Translations under genes and position numbers: made by a program
Notes under the pieces: model-generated
What the model saw: only the letters and a program-made list of their open reading frames with translations
Databases searched by the model: none
What the model was told of the DNA's origin: nothing
Assembly (NCBI RefSeq): GCF_000504245.1
Contig: NZ_KI632509.1
Span: 743,723-807,722, forward strand
Length of the DNA stretch: 64,000 bases
From: Haloechinothrix halophila YIM 93223
GTDB taxonomy: Bacteria > Actinomycetota > Actinomycetes > Mycobacteriales > Pseudonocardiaceae
Direction of reading: 5' to 3'
Shown: one piece after another, positions 1 through 7,448 of the stretch
Layout of the letters: each line of letters opens with the position of its first letter
How positions within the stretch are numbered: the first letter of the stretch is position 1

Positions 1-540
1 ACGCTCGGACCGACTGAGCGGGCGGTGTTCGTGCTGCGCGAGGTTTTCGAGATGCCGTACGGCGAGATTGGCGAGGCCATCGGAAAGCCCGCCGCGACGG
101 TTCGGCAGATCGGACGACGAGCGCGTGAGCATGTGTCGGCTCGTCGGCCGCGGGTGCGGGTGAGTCGGTCGGAGCAACAAGCCGTGGTGGAGCGGTTCCT
201 GACCGCGCTGCGGACCGGGCAGTTGCAGGAACTGATGGAGATCATGGCGCCGGACGTGGTCGTCGTCGCCGATGGCGGTGGGCTGGCGCGTGCGGTTCGG
301 GTTCCGATCCACGGCGTGGAACGGGTGGCGAAGTTGTTCGCGGCCGCGAACCGGATCCAAGGCAAGGTCGAGACGACGACCGTGTGGCTCAATGGCGCGC
401 CTGCTGGCCGGGTCGTGATCGACGGCGAGTTAACTGCGGTCAGTTTCGTCGTGGAAGACGGTCGGATCAGCCGAATCTACGCGATGCGAAACCCAGAGAA
501 GCTGGCGCGGCTGGACGAACTGGCCGAACTTACTCGGTGA
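1..540 (+). CDS. ECF41-family RNA polymerase sigma factor (SigJ-like), 5' end outside window
   Basis: The frame is open from base 1, so the gene starts upstream and only about 179 C-terminal residues are visible. The first ~50 residues are sigma region 4 (helix-turn-helix; ERAVFVLREVFEMPYGEI is typical sigma-70 region 4). They are followed by a SnoaL/NTF2-like C-terminal extension. That extension carries ECF41 hallmarks: a DGGG motif, WLNGAPA, and NPEKL near the end. In ECF41 factors this domain replaces a classical anti-sigma factor and modulates activity. A partner gene (often a carboxymuconolactone decarboxylase or oxidoreductase) would be expected next to it, but the next gene downstream is unrelated and faces the other way. 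Confidence 0.9.
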   Translation, partial: TLGPTERAVFVLREVFEMPYGEIGEAIGKPAATVRQIGRRAREHVSARRPRVRVSRSEQQAVVERFLTALRTGQLQELMEIMAPDVVVVADGGGLARAVRVPIHGVERVAKLFAAANRIQGKVETTTVWLNGAPAGRVVIDGELTAVSFVVEDGRISRIYAMRNPEKLARLDELAELTR

Positions 541-657
541 GCGCAGATCTGCTCGGTGACGGGCTTCGCGGCGCCAGCGCATGCGGCTGTGCCGCGGCCA
601 GTGGTGCTGGTCGCGGTGGGCCGGTGTGTGGTTGTGGGGTGGGCTGTTTCGGGCCGC

Positions 658-1977
658 CTATCCGGCGGGCTGGCCGAGGGGTTCGGTGTGGGGTGTGGTG
701 AATCGTCTGGGTTGGCGTGTGGGGTCGAGCCAGGTGGGTGGGAGGCATTCCGGCTTGCCGTCGGTGGCCATGCGGATATCCCACCCGGAGTGGTGCACGA
801 GTCGGTGGCAGGCGGTGCAGAGCAGGCAGAGGTTGTCGATGTCGGATGTTCCGCCGTGTTCCCACCAGTTGATGTGGTGGACTTGGCACCAGCGGACGGT
901 GCGGGAGCACATGATGCAGCCGCCGTCGCGGGCGGCGAGGGCGCGGCGTTGGGCGCGGGTGGCGGTGCGCACCTCACGGCCGAGGTCGAGGATTTCGCCG
1001 TTGGAGCCGAGGACCGCGGGCACGAGGCGGGCGTCGCAGGCCAGGCGGCGGGCTTGTTCCGCGGTGACCGGGCATTCCCAGTTCAGGGTGGGGGTGTCGC
1101 CCAGCATCTGCTGCACCGCCCGCTCCCCATCCATCAGTGGGTCGCGCCGCAAGAGTTGGTCGAGCGTCATCGACACGGTCACTACCGGGGTTTCGCCGGC
1201 TTCGGTGGGGCGTTCGGTGGCGCGTTGGGTGTAGTCGAGCAGTTCGGCGAACGCATCCCCCTGGCGTTGCCCGGTGGTGCGCTGATCCGGCATGCCCTCC
1301 ACCGTCGGTCGGGGCTTGGCCAGCGCCGACAACAGGGTTTCCAGCAACTGTCCGGATTCGGAGTCGAGGGTGCCCCGTAGTTTGAGGCGGTTGTGCCGGG
1401 TCCAGGACCACAACAGTTCGCGTTCGGGCTCCGCGAGTTCCTCGTCGTCGGTGGGTTCACGGCCGTCGGGGTCGACTAGGGCGAGTAGGTGGCGTCCGGC
1501 GCGGCGCACCACCGCGGGTTGTGCCTGCCGCGCTAGATCGATCAGCGTCTTCTCGTAGCTGGCGCGGTCGGTGTCGTCGATGTCGGCGGGCATGGCGGCC
1601 ATGGTTTCGCTGATGGCGTCGACGTGGCCGGGGTTGAGCACACCCTCAGCCGCGGCCTGCGCGGCCATCGGCGCCGCCGCGGGCTTCTCACTCGTCCCCT
1701 CGCGAGTGGGGTGCAGCCGCTGGGCCCGCGTGGCACGTTTCTTCGCCTCGGTGGTGCTGATCCGCAGCAGATCGCGCTGCAGTGTCGCCAGCGACGGATA
1801 CCCATAGGTAGCGAACACCCCGCGCGACTGGATCTCGGCCAGCACCGCCGCCTGAGCAGCCTCGGCACGATTCCGCACCTCCTCGGCCGTGCGCAGCGCC
1901 TCGGCGAGTTCGGTGTCGGCCGCTTGCCACCAGCCGTGCGGGCCGGGCTCCGGAAGGAGGGCATCTGCGCTGCTCAT
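658..1977 (-). CDS. DUF222 / 13E12-repeat family HNH endonuclease-like protein
   Basis: 439 aa. The N-terminal two thirds is the helical DUF222 region. Residues ~350-400 form an HNH domain with a CxxC pair (CIMC), HHINWWEHGG, an Asn-containing DNLCLLC segment and CHRLVHH, so zinc-binding cysteines and catalytic histidines are all present. These proteins are multicopy in actinobacteria (the mycobacterial 13E12 family). Nuclease activity is presumed from the motif and the biological role is unknown. The gene stands alone, convergent with the sigma factor. A LexA-like box sits just upstream of the ATG, and family members in mycobacteria are known to carry SOS boxes, so DNA-damage induction is likely. 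Confidence 0.88.
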   Translation of the reverse strand: MSSADALLPEPGPHGWWQAADTELAEALRTAEEVRNRAEAAQAAVLAEIQSRGVFATYGYPSLATLQRDLLRISTTEAKKRATRAQRLHPTREGTSEKPAAAPMAAQAAAEGVLNPGHVDAISETMAAMPADIDDTDRASYEKTLIDLARQAQPAVVRRAGRHLLALVDPDGREPTDDEELAEPERELLWSWTRHNRLKLRGTLDSESGQLLETLLSALAKPRPTVEGMPDQRTTGQRQGDAFAELLDYTQRATERPTEAGETPVVTVSMTLDQLLRRDPLMDGERAVQQMLGDTPTLNWECPVTAEQARRLACDARLVPAVLGSNGEILDLGREVRTATRAQRRALAARDGGCIMCSRTVRWCQVHHINWWEHGGTSDIDNLCLLCTACHRLVHHSGWDIRMATDGKPECLPPTWLDPTRQPRRFTTPHTEPLGQPAG

Positions 1978-1998
1978 ACCCCCAATCCTAGACTCCTA

Positions 1999-2014
1999 TC
2001 GAACGCCTGTTCTA
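1999..2014. promoter_or_regulatory. LexA/SOS-box-like operator upstream of the DUF222-HNH gene
   Basis: The sequence TCGAACGCCTGTTCTA fits the actinobacterial SOS box TCGAAC-N4-GTTCGA with one mismatch in the twelve defined positions. Its proximal edge is 21 nt before the ATG at 1977 (minus strand), where a repressor would cover the promoter. The match is direct; LexA control is inferred. Confidence 0.65.
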
Positions 2015-2143
2015 GTCTCAGGTGTGGAACCCCTGCTGTACTTCCGTAGAACTTTCCCTGCATGTGCATCCATCGAGGCATGGGCGATGGCAGCGAGATC
2101 CGCTGACCAGGACAGGGCCTGGACGTCCTAAAAGAACGTTCTC

Positions 2144-2809
2144 CTACGCAGGTGGCTTAATGGCGGTCAGTCGCTCGATCACGCCAAGGCGGAAGCTCTG
2201 ACGGTAGATGATCGTGAAGTCGGTATGGCGGACCAGCGCGGCCATGCGGCGGGTTTGGGAGTCCTGCACGCCGCGTCGGGCGGAGACTTGTTCGAGGAGG
2301 TGTTGCACGGCACGAACCGGACGATGGGGGCTGGCGACGTGTCCGAGCAGCACCAAATGTCCGCCGGGACGCAGGACGCGGTGCATTTCTGTAATGGCTG
2401 CCCGATCGTCGGGGATGCTGCTCAGCCCGAGAGTGCAGATCACGGTGTCGAAGGAGTCGTCGGCCAACGGCATGGCTTGCGCGTCCCCCTCTAGCAGGGA
2501 AACTGGCGGCTCCATGCCGTCGGCGCGGGTTCGGGCGAGCGCCAGCATGCGGGGGCTGAGATCGATGCCGGTCAGGCGCACGCCCGGTGGGTAGTAGCCA
2601 AGGTTGCGTCCGGTGCCGACGGCGACTTCGAGCACGTCGCCACGGGCTTGTGAGCACGCCCAGGACCGGCCGTCTCCGAGCATGGCGCGTTCGTAGAGGT
2701 GCGTGTCGAAGTCGTAGTGCGATGCGTAGGCGTCGTACTGGCTGCGTGCTCGTGCGGTCGCGTTCTGTTCAGATCCGGAATGTCCTTGCGGCTTGGGCGT
2801 ATTCGTCAC
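2144..2809 (-). CDS. Class I SAM-dependent methyltransferase (Methyltransf_11 type)
   Basis: 221 aa. Motif I is DVLEVAVGTGRNLGYY, followed by LTGIDLSPRML (acidic residue that binds SAM ribose) and the post-I/IV segment FDTVICTLGLSSIPD, then the LRPGGHLVLLGHV strand. This is the small-molecule/quinone-type (UbiE-like) fold; the substrate cannot be read from sequence. The GTG start directly abuts the TGA of the preceding small membrane protein (TGAGTG), so the two are co-translated. Confidence 0.88.
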   Translation of the reverse strand: MTNTPKPQGHSGSEQNATARARSQYDAYASHYDFDTHLYERAMLGDGRSWACSQARGDVLEVAVGTGRNLGYYPPGVRLTGIDLSPRMLALARTRADGMEPPVSLLEGDAQAMPLADDSFDTVICTLGLSSIPDDRAAITEMHRVLRPGGHLVLLGHVASPHRPVRAVQHLLEQVSARRGVQDSQTRRMAALVRHTDFTIIYRQSFRLGVIERLTAIKPPA

Positions 2810-3031
2810 TCAATTCTCCGGCTTTATCAGCAGGTGCACGGGCCGCCATCCGATGAATACCGCCACTGCCCCTTGGAGCGCCGCGTTTGTCCACTCCTGT
2901 TGGAAGCCCCACCACAGCATCGAAGCCAGCGTGAGAACGGAGAGTGCCAGAAACACTTGGTAGATGCGCCCCAAGGCAGCGAGGCGGCGCCGGAACTCGT
3001 CCACGTCAAGAACGTAGCAGCTGCCGCGCAC
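2810..3031 (-). CDS. Small two-helix membrane protein
   Basis: 73 aa from a GTG start; a GTG at 3007 would give a 65-aa version beginning at the conserved-looking DEFRRRLAAL segment. Two hydrophobic segments (IYQVFLALSVLTLASMLWW and a second from about residue 50) suggest a hairpin in the membrane. It lies 9 bp downstream of the luciferase-like gene and abuts the methyltransferase start, so it is the middle gene of a probable three-gene minus-strand operon. The family is not recognised. Confidence 0.6.
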   Translation of the reverse strand: MRGSCYVLDVDEFRRRLAALGRIYQVFLALSVLTLASMLWWGFQQEWTNAALQGAVAVFIGWRPVHLLIKPEN

Positions 3032-3040
3032 TTCAGCGGG

Positions 3041-3880
3041 CTACGCGAGCGGCGCCAATGCCTCGGCCAATGGCTCCAGCACCATCGGCGTGTGTGGTGG
3101 CGGAAGGTAGACGATCGCCAGGTCGAGGCCCTGCTCGCCGAGTGCCGCCGCCTTCTCAGCGACCCGCTTGACGTCGCCATCCTCGCCGAGCCATACGTGG
3201 CTGGACAGCGTGATCTCCGCGGAATCGCGACCGATATCGGCGCAGTGCTGGTGCAAGACGTCGCGCTTGTGGGCGAACTCTTCGGGCGTGCCGCCGCCGA
3301 AGTTCCAGTGCTGCGCGAACCGCGCCGCTGTACGCAGCGTGCGCTTCTCGCCTGCGCCGCCGATGCAGATCGGCGGATGCGGCCGTTGGACGCCTTTGGG
3401 TTCGTTCCGCGCGTCCTTCAACTGGTAGTAGGTGCCGGAGAACGTCGTCGTTTCCCGCGTGAGCAGCCTGACGATCACCTCGCACGCCTCTTCGAACCGG
3501 TCACTGCGCTCGCGGGGCGTGCCCAACTCCATGCCGTAGGCGTCGGATTCCTCGGTGTTCCACCCGGCCCCGATACCGATCTCCAAGCGCCCGTCCGAGA
3601 TGACGTCCAATGTGGACGCCATGTTGGCGAGCACAGCAGGATGCCGATGGTGGATGCCGGTGACCAGGTTGCCCAGCCGTAGACGTCGTGTGGCCTGGGC
3701 CAGCGCCGTCAGCGTGAGCCAGCCTTCGAGACACGGCCCGGTCGAATCGGAGAAGATCGGATAGAAGTGGTCAAACGTCCAGCCGGATTCGAAGATCTCG
3801 ATGTCATCGGCCGCTTGCCACACGCTAAGCATGTCCTGCCACGTGGTGTTCTGGGGCGACGTCTTGAAGGCGAACCGCAT
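3041..3880 (-). CDS. LLM-class F420-dependent oxidoreductase (luciferase-like)
   Basis: 279 aa from the ATG at 3880. An in-frame ATG at 3982 would add 34 residues unlike the family, and MRFAFKTSPQ is the usual N-terminus. Typical features are the FDHFYPIF segment near residue 37, RRLRLGNLVTGIHHRHP, and GRLEIGIGAGWNTEE (the cofactor-proximal GAGW). These TIM-barrel enzymes use F420 (sometimes FMN) for hydride transfer; the substrate is unknown. It is the first gene of a run with the small membrane protein and methyltransferase. An IS3 element sits 120 bp upstream and may have cut it off from an older promoter. Confidence 0.87.
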   Translation of the reverse strand: MRFAFKTSPQNTTWQDMLSVWQAADDIEIFESGWTFDHFYPIFSDSTGPCLEGWLTLTALAQATRRLRLGNLVTGIHHRHPAVLANMASTLDVISDGRLEIGIGAGWNTEESDAYGMELGTPRERSDRFEEACEVIVRLLTRETTTFSGTYYQLKDARNEPKGVQRPHPPICIGGAGEKRTLRTAARFAQHWNFGGGTPEEFAHKRDVLHQHCADIGRDSAEITLSSHVWLGEDGDVKRVAEKAAALGEQGLDLAIVYLPPPHTPMVLEPLAEALAPLA

Positions 3881-3943
3881 GTGGCCATCGTAGTCCGCGT
3901 GATCGGGCGCGCAGAGCGAATTCTGTGACGGTGCTGAGGTCCT

Positions 3944-3959
3944 GGCAAGATCACTTGCC
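3944..3959. promoter_or_regulatory. Palindromic operator-like site upstream of the LLM oxidoreductase
   Basis: GGCAAGATCACTTGCC has perfect 6-bp arms around a 4-bp centre, 64 bp upstream of the chosen start at 3880. The geometry is that of a TetR-type operator. No regulator can be assigned; its arms differ from the operators next to the TetR gene at 5274-5840. Confidence 0.4.
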
Positions 3960-3999
3960 TCCAGAATGTCCGGCCTATACACCGGATGGAACCTTGCTT

Positions 4000-4025
4000 G
4001 GGACTGCCCCGGGTTCGGTTGACTC
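4000..4025 (+). repeat. Left terminal inverted repeat of the IS3 element
   Basis: It begins GGGACTGCCCCGGG and ends TTCGGTTGACTC; three mismatches against the reverse complement of the right end. It is directly preceded by the CTT target copy. Confidence 0.9.
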
Positions 4026-4057
4026 CTTAGCTGTGAGGATTCGTCCTCATTGGAAGG

Positions 4058-4351
4058 ATGATCGCTATGCCGAAGCCGTTCCCTGCCGAGTTCCGTCGTG
4101 ACGTCGTCGCCGTGGCTCGCAAGCGCGAAGCGCCGATGCGCCAGATCGCCAAGGACTTCGGGATTTCCGAGTCCTGTCTGAACCGCTGGTTGCAGCAGGC
4201 CGATGTCGAGGACGGTGTCCGTCCCGGTGCTACGAAGGAAGAGTCGGCCGAGTTGCGGGAGTTGAAGAAGCGCAACCGGGTCCTGGAGCAGGAGAATGAG
4301 ATCCTGCGGCGGGCGGCGGCGTTCTTCGCCAAAGACATCGCCCCAAAATGA
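4058..4351 (+). CDS. IS3-family transposase OrfA (helix-turn-helix subunit)
   Basis: 97 aa; ATG codons at 4058 and 4067 are both possible (MPKPFPAEFRRD is the common N-terminus). An HTH_Tnp_1 domain (IAKDFGISESCLNRWLQQ) binds the terminal repeats. A C-terminal leucine-zipper-like helix (ELRELKKRNRVLEQENEIL) mediates oligomerisation. The stop overlaps the OrfB start (ATGA), and the last codons form a -1 slippery heptamer, so an OrfAB fusion transposase is expected. Confidence 0.92.
   Translation: MIAMPKPFPAEFRRDVVAVARKREAPMRQIAKDFGISESCLNRWLQQADVEDGVRPGATKEESAELRELKKRNRVLEQENEILRRAAAFFAKDIAPK
4342..4348 (+). promoter_or_regulatory. Programmed -1 ribosomal frameshift site in the IS3 element
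   Basis: C CCA AAA, read in the OrfA frame immediately before its TGA, fits the canonical X XXY YYZ slippery heptamer. OrfB lies in the -1 frame, the arrangement used by IS3 elements to make the OrfAB transposase. No pseudoknot was verified. Confidence 0.7.
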
Positions 4352-5217
4352 TGTACCCGCTGGTCCGTGACCTGGCCGCCGAGGACATCCCCGTGGCGGT
4401 GACCTGCCGGGTGCTTGGGTTCTCCAAGCAGGCGTTCTACAAGTGGCGTGCCAACCCCGTCTCGCAGCGGGACTGGGAGGACGCCCACTTGATCAACACC
4501 GCGATCGACGTCCACGAGGATGATCCAGCGTTCGGGTATCGGTTCATCGCCGACGAGCTGGCCGCCCTCGGGCACGTGGCCGGGGAGAACCGGGTGGCCC
4601 GGTTGTGTTCGCTGCAGCGGATCTACTCGGTCTTCAGCAAGAAGCGCGGGCTGAACCGCACGGCCGGACCGCCGGTACACGACGACCTGGTCGAGCGTGA
4701 TTTCACCGCGGCAGCGCCGAACGTCTTGTGGCTGACCGACATCACCGAACACCCCACCGGCGAGGGCAAGCTGTACCTCTGTGCGATCAAGGACGTGTTC
4801 TCCAACCGGATCGTCGGCTACTCCATGGACTCGCGCATGAAGGCCTCCCTCGCGGTAGCCGCGCTGCGCAACGCCGTCGCCCTCCGCAGCCCGGCCGGGA
4901 CGATCGTCCACTCCGACAGAGGCAGTCAATTTCGGTCCCGAAAGTTCGTCCGTGCCTTACACGAGTACGGCCTTGTCGGGTCGATGGGGCGGGTCGGAGC
5001 CTGCGGTGACAACGCCGCGATGGAGTCCTTCTTCGCGCTGCTGCAGCGCAACGTCCTGGACCGGCAACGCTGGGCCACCCGCGACCAGCTGCGCCTGGCC
5101 ATCGTCACCTGGATTGAACGCACCTACCACCGTCGACGCCGGCAACGCCGACTCGGCAGAATGACCCCCGTAGAGATCGAGTTGCTGTTCCACGAACCGG
5201 TCGCACTCGCGGCTTGA
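4348..5217 (+). CDS. IS3-family transposase OrfB (DDE integrase core)
   Basis: 289 aa. An HTH_21 segment lies near residues 50-100, followed by an rve integrase core. The catalytic acidic residues are visible in LWLTDITEH, IVHSDRGSQF and NAAMESFFALLQ, followed by the usual C-terminal YHRRRRQRRLGRMTPVEIE. Length and motif order are normal for IS3 OrfB and no inactivating change is visible. It can start at the ATG inside the OrfA stop or be made by -1 frameshift. Confidence 0.93.
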   Translation: MMYPLVRDLAAEDIPVAVTCRVLGFSKQAFYKWRANPVSQRDWEDAHLINTAIDVHEDDPAFGYRFIADELAALGHVAGENRVARLCSLQRIYSVFSKKRGLNRTAGPPVHDDLVERDFTAAAPNVLWLTDITEHPTGEGKLYLCAIKDVFSNRIVGYSMDSRMKASLAVAALRNAVALRSPAGTIVHSDRGSQFRSRKFVRALHEYGLVGSMGRVGACGDNAAMESFFALLQRNVLDRQRWATRDQLRLAIVTWIERTYHRRRRQRRLGRMTPVEIELLFHEPVALAA

Positions 5218-5231
5218 ACCACCCAACCCGC

Positions 5232-5257
5232 GAGTCAACCGAAGTCAGGGCAGTCCC
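5232..5257 (-). repeat. Right terminal inverted repeat of the IS3 element
   Basis: It reads GAGTCAACCGAAG...GGGCAGTCCC and is followed by the CTT target copy at 5258-5260. Confidence 0.9.
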
Positions 5258-5273
5258 CTTTGCCCAGTGATCG

Positions 5274-5840
5274 TCAGCTTTGCGCGATGGTGGCGATCGC
5301 GTCCGCCAGGTCGCTAACCACGCGCTTGCGCTTGGACTCATCGGGGTCGAGCGGCAGGTCCAGTTGCAGGCCCATGAAGGCGGCGTCGAGCAGCGTCACC
5401 GCTCGCTCCACGCGTGTCCGCGTGCAGCCCGCGGCGACCAGGTGGTCGGCGAGGGCACCCACCCAGTGCTCGTTGGCCTCGCGGACCACCGACACGTAGG
5501 GCTCACGCCCGAGCAGGCCAAGGGCGGCGGCTTCGACGTACATCCGGTGGCAGAGGTCTGACTCCTCCGACGTGCTGACCCGCCAGAGGTCTAGAACCGC
5601 CGCGCGCACGCTCCGAGACCGCGGCAATGCCCTGACCGCCTGGACCGATCGGTCGTTGGAGATTCGGAGCATGGTGGCGACGAGGTCGTCCTTGCTGGCG
5701 AAGTGGTAGAGCAGCATCCGATCGCTGGTGCCGATCTCTGCGGCGAGCGGTCGCAAGCTCAGCCCGATCAAGCCGTGGTTGAGCGCGTAGTCGGTCGCCT
5801 GCGCGGCCAGTTCCTCACGTCGGGCGGTGTTCCGGGCCAT
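5274..5840 (-). CDS. TetR-family repressor of the adjacent SMR efflux gene
   Basis: 188 aa. The N-terminal HTH lies at residues ~10-55 (LAAQATDYALNHGLIGLSLRPLAAEIGTS then LLYHFASKDDL); the C-terminal ligand domain is variable. The gene is divergent from an SMR transporter, and the 75-bp gap contains two 16-bp palindromes, so it very likely represses both promoters until an effector binds. The ligand is unknown; cationic antiseptics or dyes would fit SMR systems. The IS3 element ends only 16 bp past its stop codon and leaves the frame intact. Confidence 0.88.
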   Translation of the reverse strand: MARNTARREELAAQATDYALNHGLIGLSLRPLAAEIGTSDRMLLYHFASKDDLVATMLRISNDRSVQAVRALPRSRSVRAAVLDLWRVSTSEESDLCHRMYVEAAALGLLGREPYVSVVREANEHWVGALADHLVAAGCTRTRVERAVTLLDAAFMGLQLDLPLDPDESKRKRVVSDLADAIATIAQS

Positions 5841-5868
5841 GACGCCTCCTCGTTCCGTTGAGCGTGAG

Positions 5869-5902
5869 TGTAGCGACTGCTACAGTTGTAGCGATTGCTA
5901 CA
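5869..5902. promoter_or_regulatory. Tandem TetR operators between tetR and the SMR efflux gene
   Basis: Two near-identical palindromes, TGTAGCGACTGCTACA (5869-5884) and TGTAGCGATTGCTACA (5887-5902), have perfect 6-bp arms. Their centres are 18 bp apart. They sit in the divergent promoter region, 13 bp before the SMR ATG and 28 bp before the tetR start, positions suited to blocking transcription both ways. Confidence 0.8.
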
Positions 5903-5915
5903 CAAGGGGTGTGTC

Positions 5916-6242
5916 ATGGTTCTGGCCTGGGTGTTGCTGTTGTCGGCTATCGGTGTCGAGGTCGCCGCGACGGCATCGCTGCCACGCACTGACGGCTTCC
6001 GCGACCCTCTCTGGACCGGGCTGGTGTTGCTTGGCTACGCGCTGTCGTACTGGCTGCTGGTCATGGTGATCCGGCAGATCCCTGTTTCGGTCGCATATGC
6101 GATCTGGTCGGGTCTCGGCACCGCTGGCATTGCGATCGTCGGCACGCTGTTTCTCCATGAGCGTTTCGACCTCGCCAAGGTCGCAGGGGTCGCGTTGATC
6201 ATCGTCGGGGTCGCGGTTCTGAACCTGCACGCGGCGCATTGA
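5916..6242 (+). CDS. Small multidrug resistance (SMR/EmrE-type) efflux protein
   Basis: 108 aa from the ATG at 5916, preceded by AAGGGGTG; the ATG at 5895 lies inside the second operator and is unlikely. Four transmembrane helices are apparent. The essential membrane glutamate is at residue 15 (LLLSAIGVEVAATASL, the counterpart of EmrE Glu14). The SMR signature YAIWSGLGTAGIAIVG is present, and the last helix ends in LIIVGVAVLNL. Members are dimeric proton-coupled exporters of quaternary cations or, in the Gdx group, guanidinium. The substrate is not decided by the sequence alone. It is regulated by the divergent TetR. Confidence 0.92.
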   Translation: MVLAWVLLLSAIGVEVAATASLPRTDGFRDPLWTGLVLLGYALSYWLLVMVIRQIPVSVAYAIWSGLGTAGIAIVGTLFLHERFDLAKVAGVALIIVGVAVLNLHAAH

Positions 6243-6392
6243 GGCGTGGACGATTACTGGATGCCCGTGCTCAGTGTTTGACAGCTTGTCGGCACGATTT
6301 CCTATGCAGGGCCTTCTCGGTTGGGTCCGCCGTGAGTTCGGTAGGGATAGACGACGAAGCGCCTGCGATGCGCGATGTGGCAGGCTCGCCCC

Positions 6393-6881
6393 ATGTCCTT
6401 GCCCCAGGCACTGACCACCGAGCCAGGGACGTTCTGGCTACGGCGTGCGACGCTTGACGACGTTCCCGCCGTTGTCGACCTCATCGCCAACGATCCACTG
6501 GGCCGGATGCGCGAGATTCGGTCCGGTGACCTCACCCCGTATGTACGGTCGTTTCATGCGATCGACAGCGATCCCGCGCACCTGCTGGTGGTCGCGGTCG
6601 ACGATGCGGACGCTGTGGTCGGCACGATGCAGTTGACGCTCATCCCGGGGTTAGCCAGGCAGGGTGCGCTGCGGGCACAGATCGAGACCGTCCGGGTTCG
6701 GGAGGACTGCCGTTCGCTCGGGTTGGGGCGCGCCATGATGAGGTGGGCGATCGACGAGTCCCGCCGACGTGGGTGCGCGTTGGTGCAGTTGACGTCGCAC
6801 AAGAAGCGCACGTACGCGCATCGCTTCTACGCTCGGCTCGGGTTCGAGAACTCGCACGAAGGCTTAAAGCTGGTGTTGTAG
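6393..6881 (+). CDS. GNAT-family N-acetyltransferase
   Basis: 162 aa from ATG 6393 (an upstream ATG at 6375 adds six residues). The GNAT core has motif A as TVRVREDCRSLGLGRAMMRWAI, which corresponds to the Q/RxxGxG/A acetyl-CoA pyrophosphate loop. Motif B follows (ALVQLTSHKKRTYAHRFYARLGFENSHEGLKL). The C-terminus resembles actinobacterial small-molecule acetyltransferases that end with a FYxxLGF element. Substrate unknown. It is a single gene after the SMR unit. Confidence 0.87.
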   Translation: MSLPQALTTEPGTFWLRRATLDDVPAVVDLIANDPLGRMREIRSGDLTPYVRSFHAIDSDPAHLLVVAVDDADAVVGTMQLTLIPGLARQGALRAQIETVRVREDCRSLGLGRAMMRWAIDESRRRGCALVQLTSHKKRTYAHRFYARLGFENSHEGLKLVL

Positions 6882-6938
6882 TTCGGGGGCAGCGCGGCGT
6901 TCCGCGGAACCGACGAACGTCGAGGGGTAGTGGCCGAG

Positions 6939-7325
6939 CTACACCTCGATAGTGAAGTCCCGATGCGTCTCGGTCGCGGGAATGCCGTCAAGGCTCCAGT
7001 TCTCAACAGGCGGTTCGTGCAGCACGATCCGCACATCGGAAGCCGGTATGCCGAACGCGCCGAGTTCAGCGACAAGGTACTTGTAGAGGCGACGTTTGGC
7101 CCGTTCCGTGCGGCCCTTGAACATCGTGACCTCGACGATCGTGTACTGCTCCGAATGGTGTTGGGGAGAAATCACATTCTCTGCCGGAAACTCGACAAGC
7201 CTGACCGTCGGATCGTCTTCGGGAATCTGCAATGCGCCGACGAGCGCGCGGCGCACACCTTCGAGAATTCCACGCTTGTCATCGATGCTGCGTCCAGCAA
7301 TGAGTTCGATCGTCGCGAGCGCCAC
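6939..7325 (-). CDS. Tautomerase-superfamily protein lacking the N-terminal proline
   Basis: 128 aa, GTG start. The sequence fits the two-domain Tautomerase_2 family (an opening beta strand, VRRALVGALQIPEDDPTVRLVEF, then FKGRTERAKRRLYKYLV and a final beta segment with VLHEPPVENW). Active members use Pro-1 after removal of Met as the catalytic base. Here the second residue is Ala (MALATIEL), so classical tautomerase chemistry is doubtful unless the real start differs. No upstream in-frame Met-Pro was seen near the start. Function unknown. Confidence 0.72.
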   Translation of the reverse strand: MALATIELIAGRSIDDKRGILEGVRRALVGALQIPEDDPTVRLVEFPAENVISPQHHSEQYTIVEVTMFKGRTERAKRRLYKYLVAELGAFGIPASDVRIVLHEPPVENWSLDGIPATETHRDFTIEV

Positions 7326-7448
7326 GATCGCAGATTAGCACCGGACAACGTCCGGGAATCGCAATTGCCACTCCGAAACGTGATGCCACGACGATTCGTT
7401 GGCGGCGTGGGTGTGGGACACGATGCCCCACACCCACGTGGGTGGTGA

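Larger units (their letters stand above)
4000..5257 (+). mobile_element. IS3-family insertion sequence, complete, with 3-bp target duplication
   Basis: 1258 bp. The terminal inverted repeats are 26 bp and match at 23 positions (4000-4025 against 5232-5257, both outer ends GGGACTGCCC). The flanking trinucleotide CTT occurs at 3997-3999 and 5258-5260, a 3-bp target duplication as expected for IS3. Two overlapping reading frames encode OrfA and OrfB with an intact DDE triad. Ends, frames and target site are all intact, so insertion looks recent and the element may be active. It landed between the 3' end of a tetR gene and the 5' region of an LLM oxidoreductase gene without breaking either frame. 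Confidence 0.93.
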
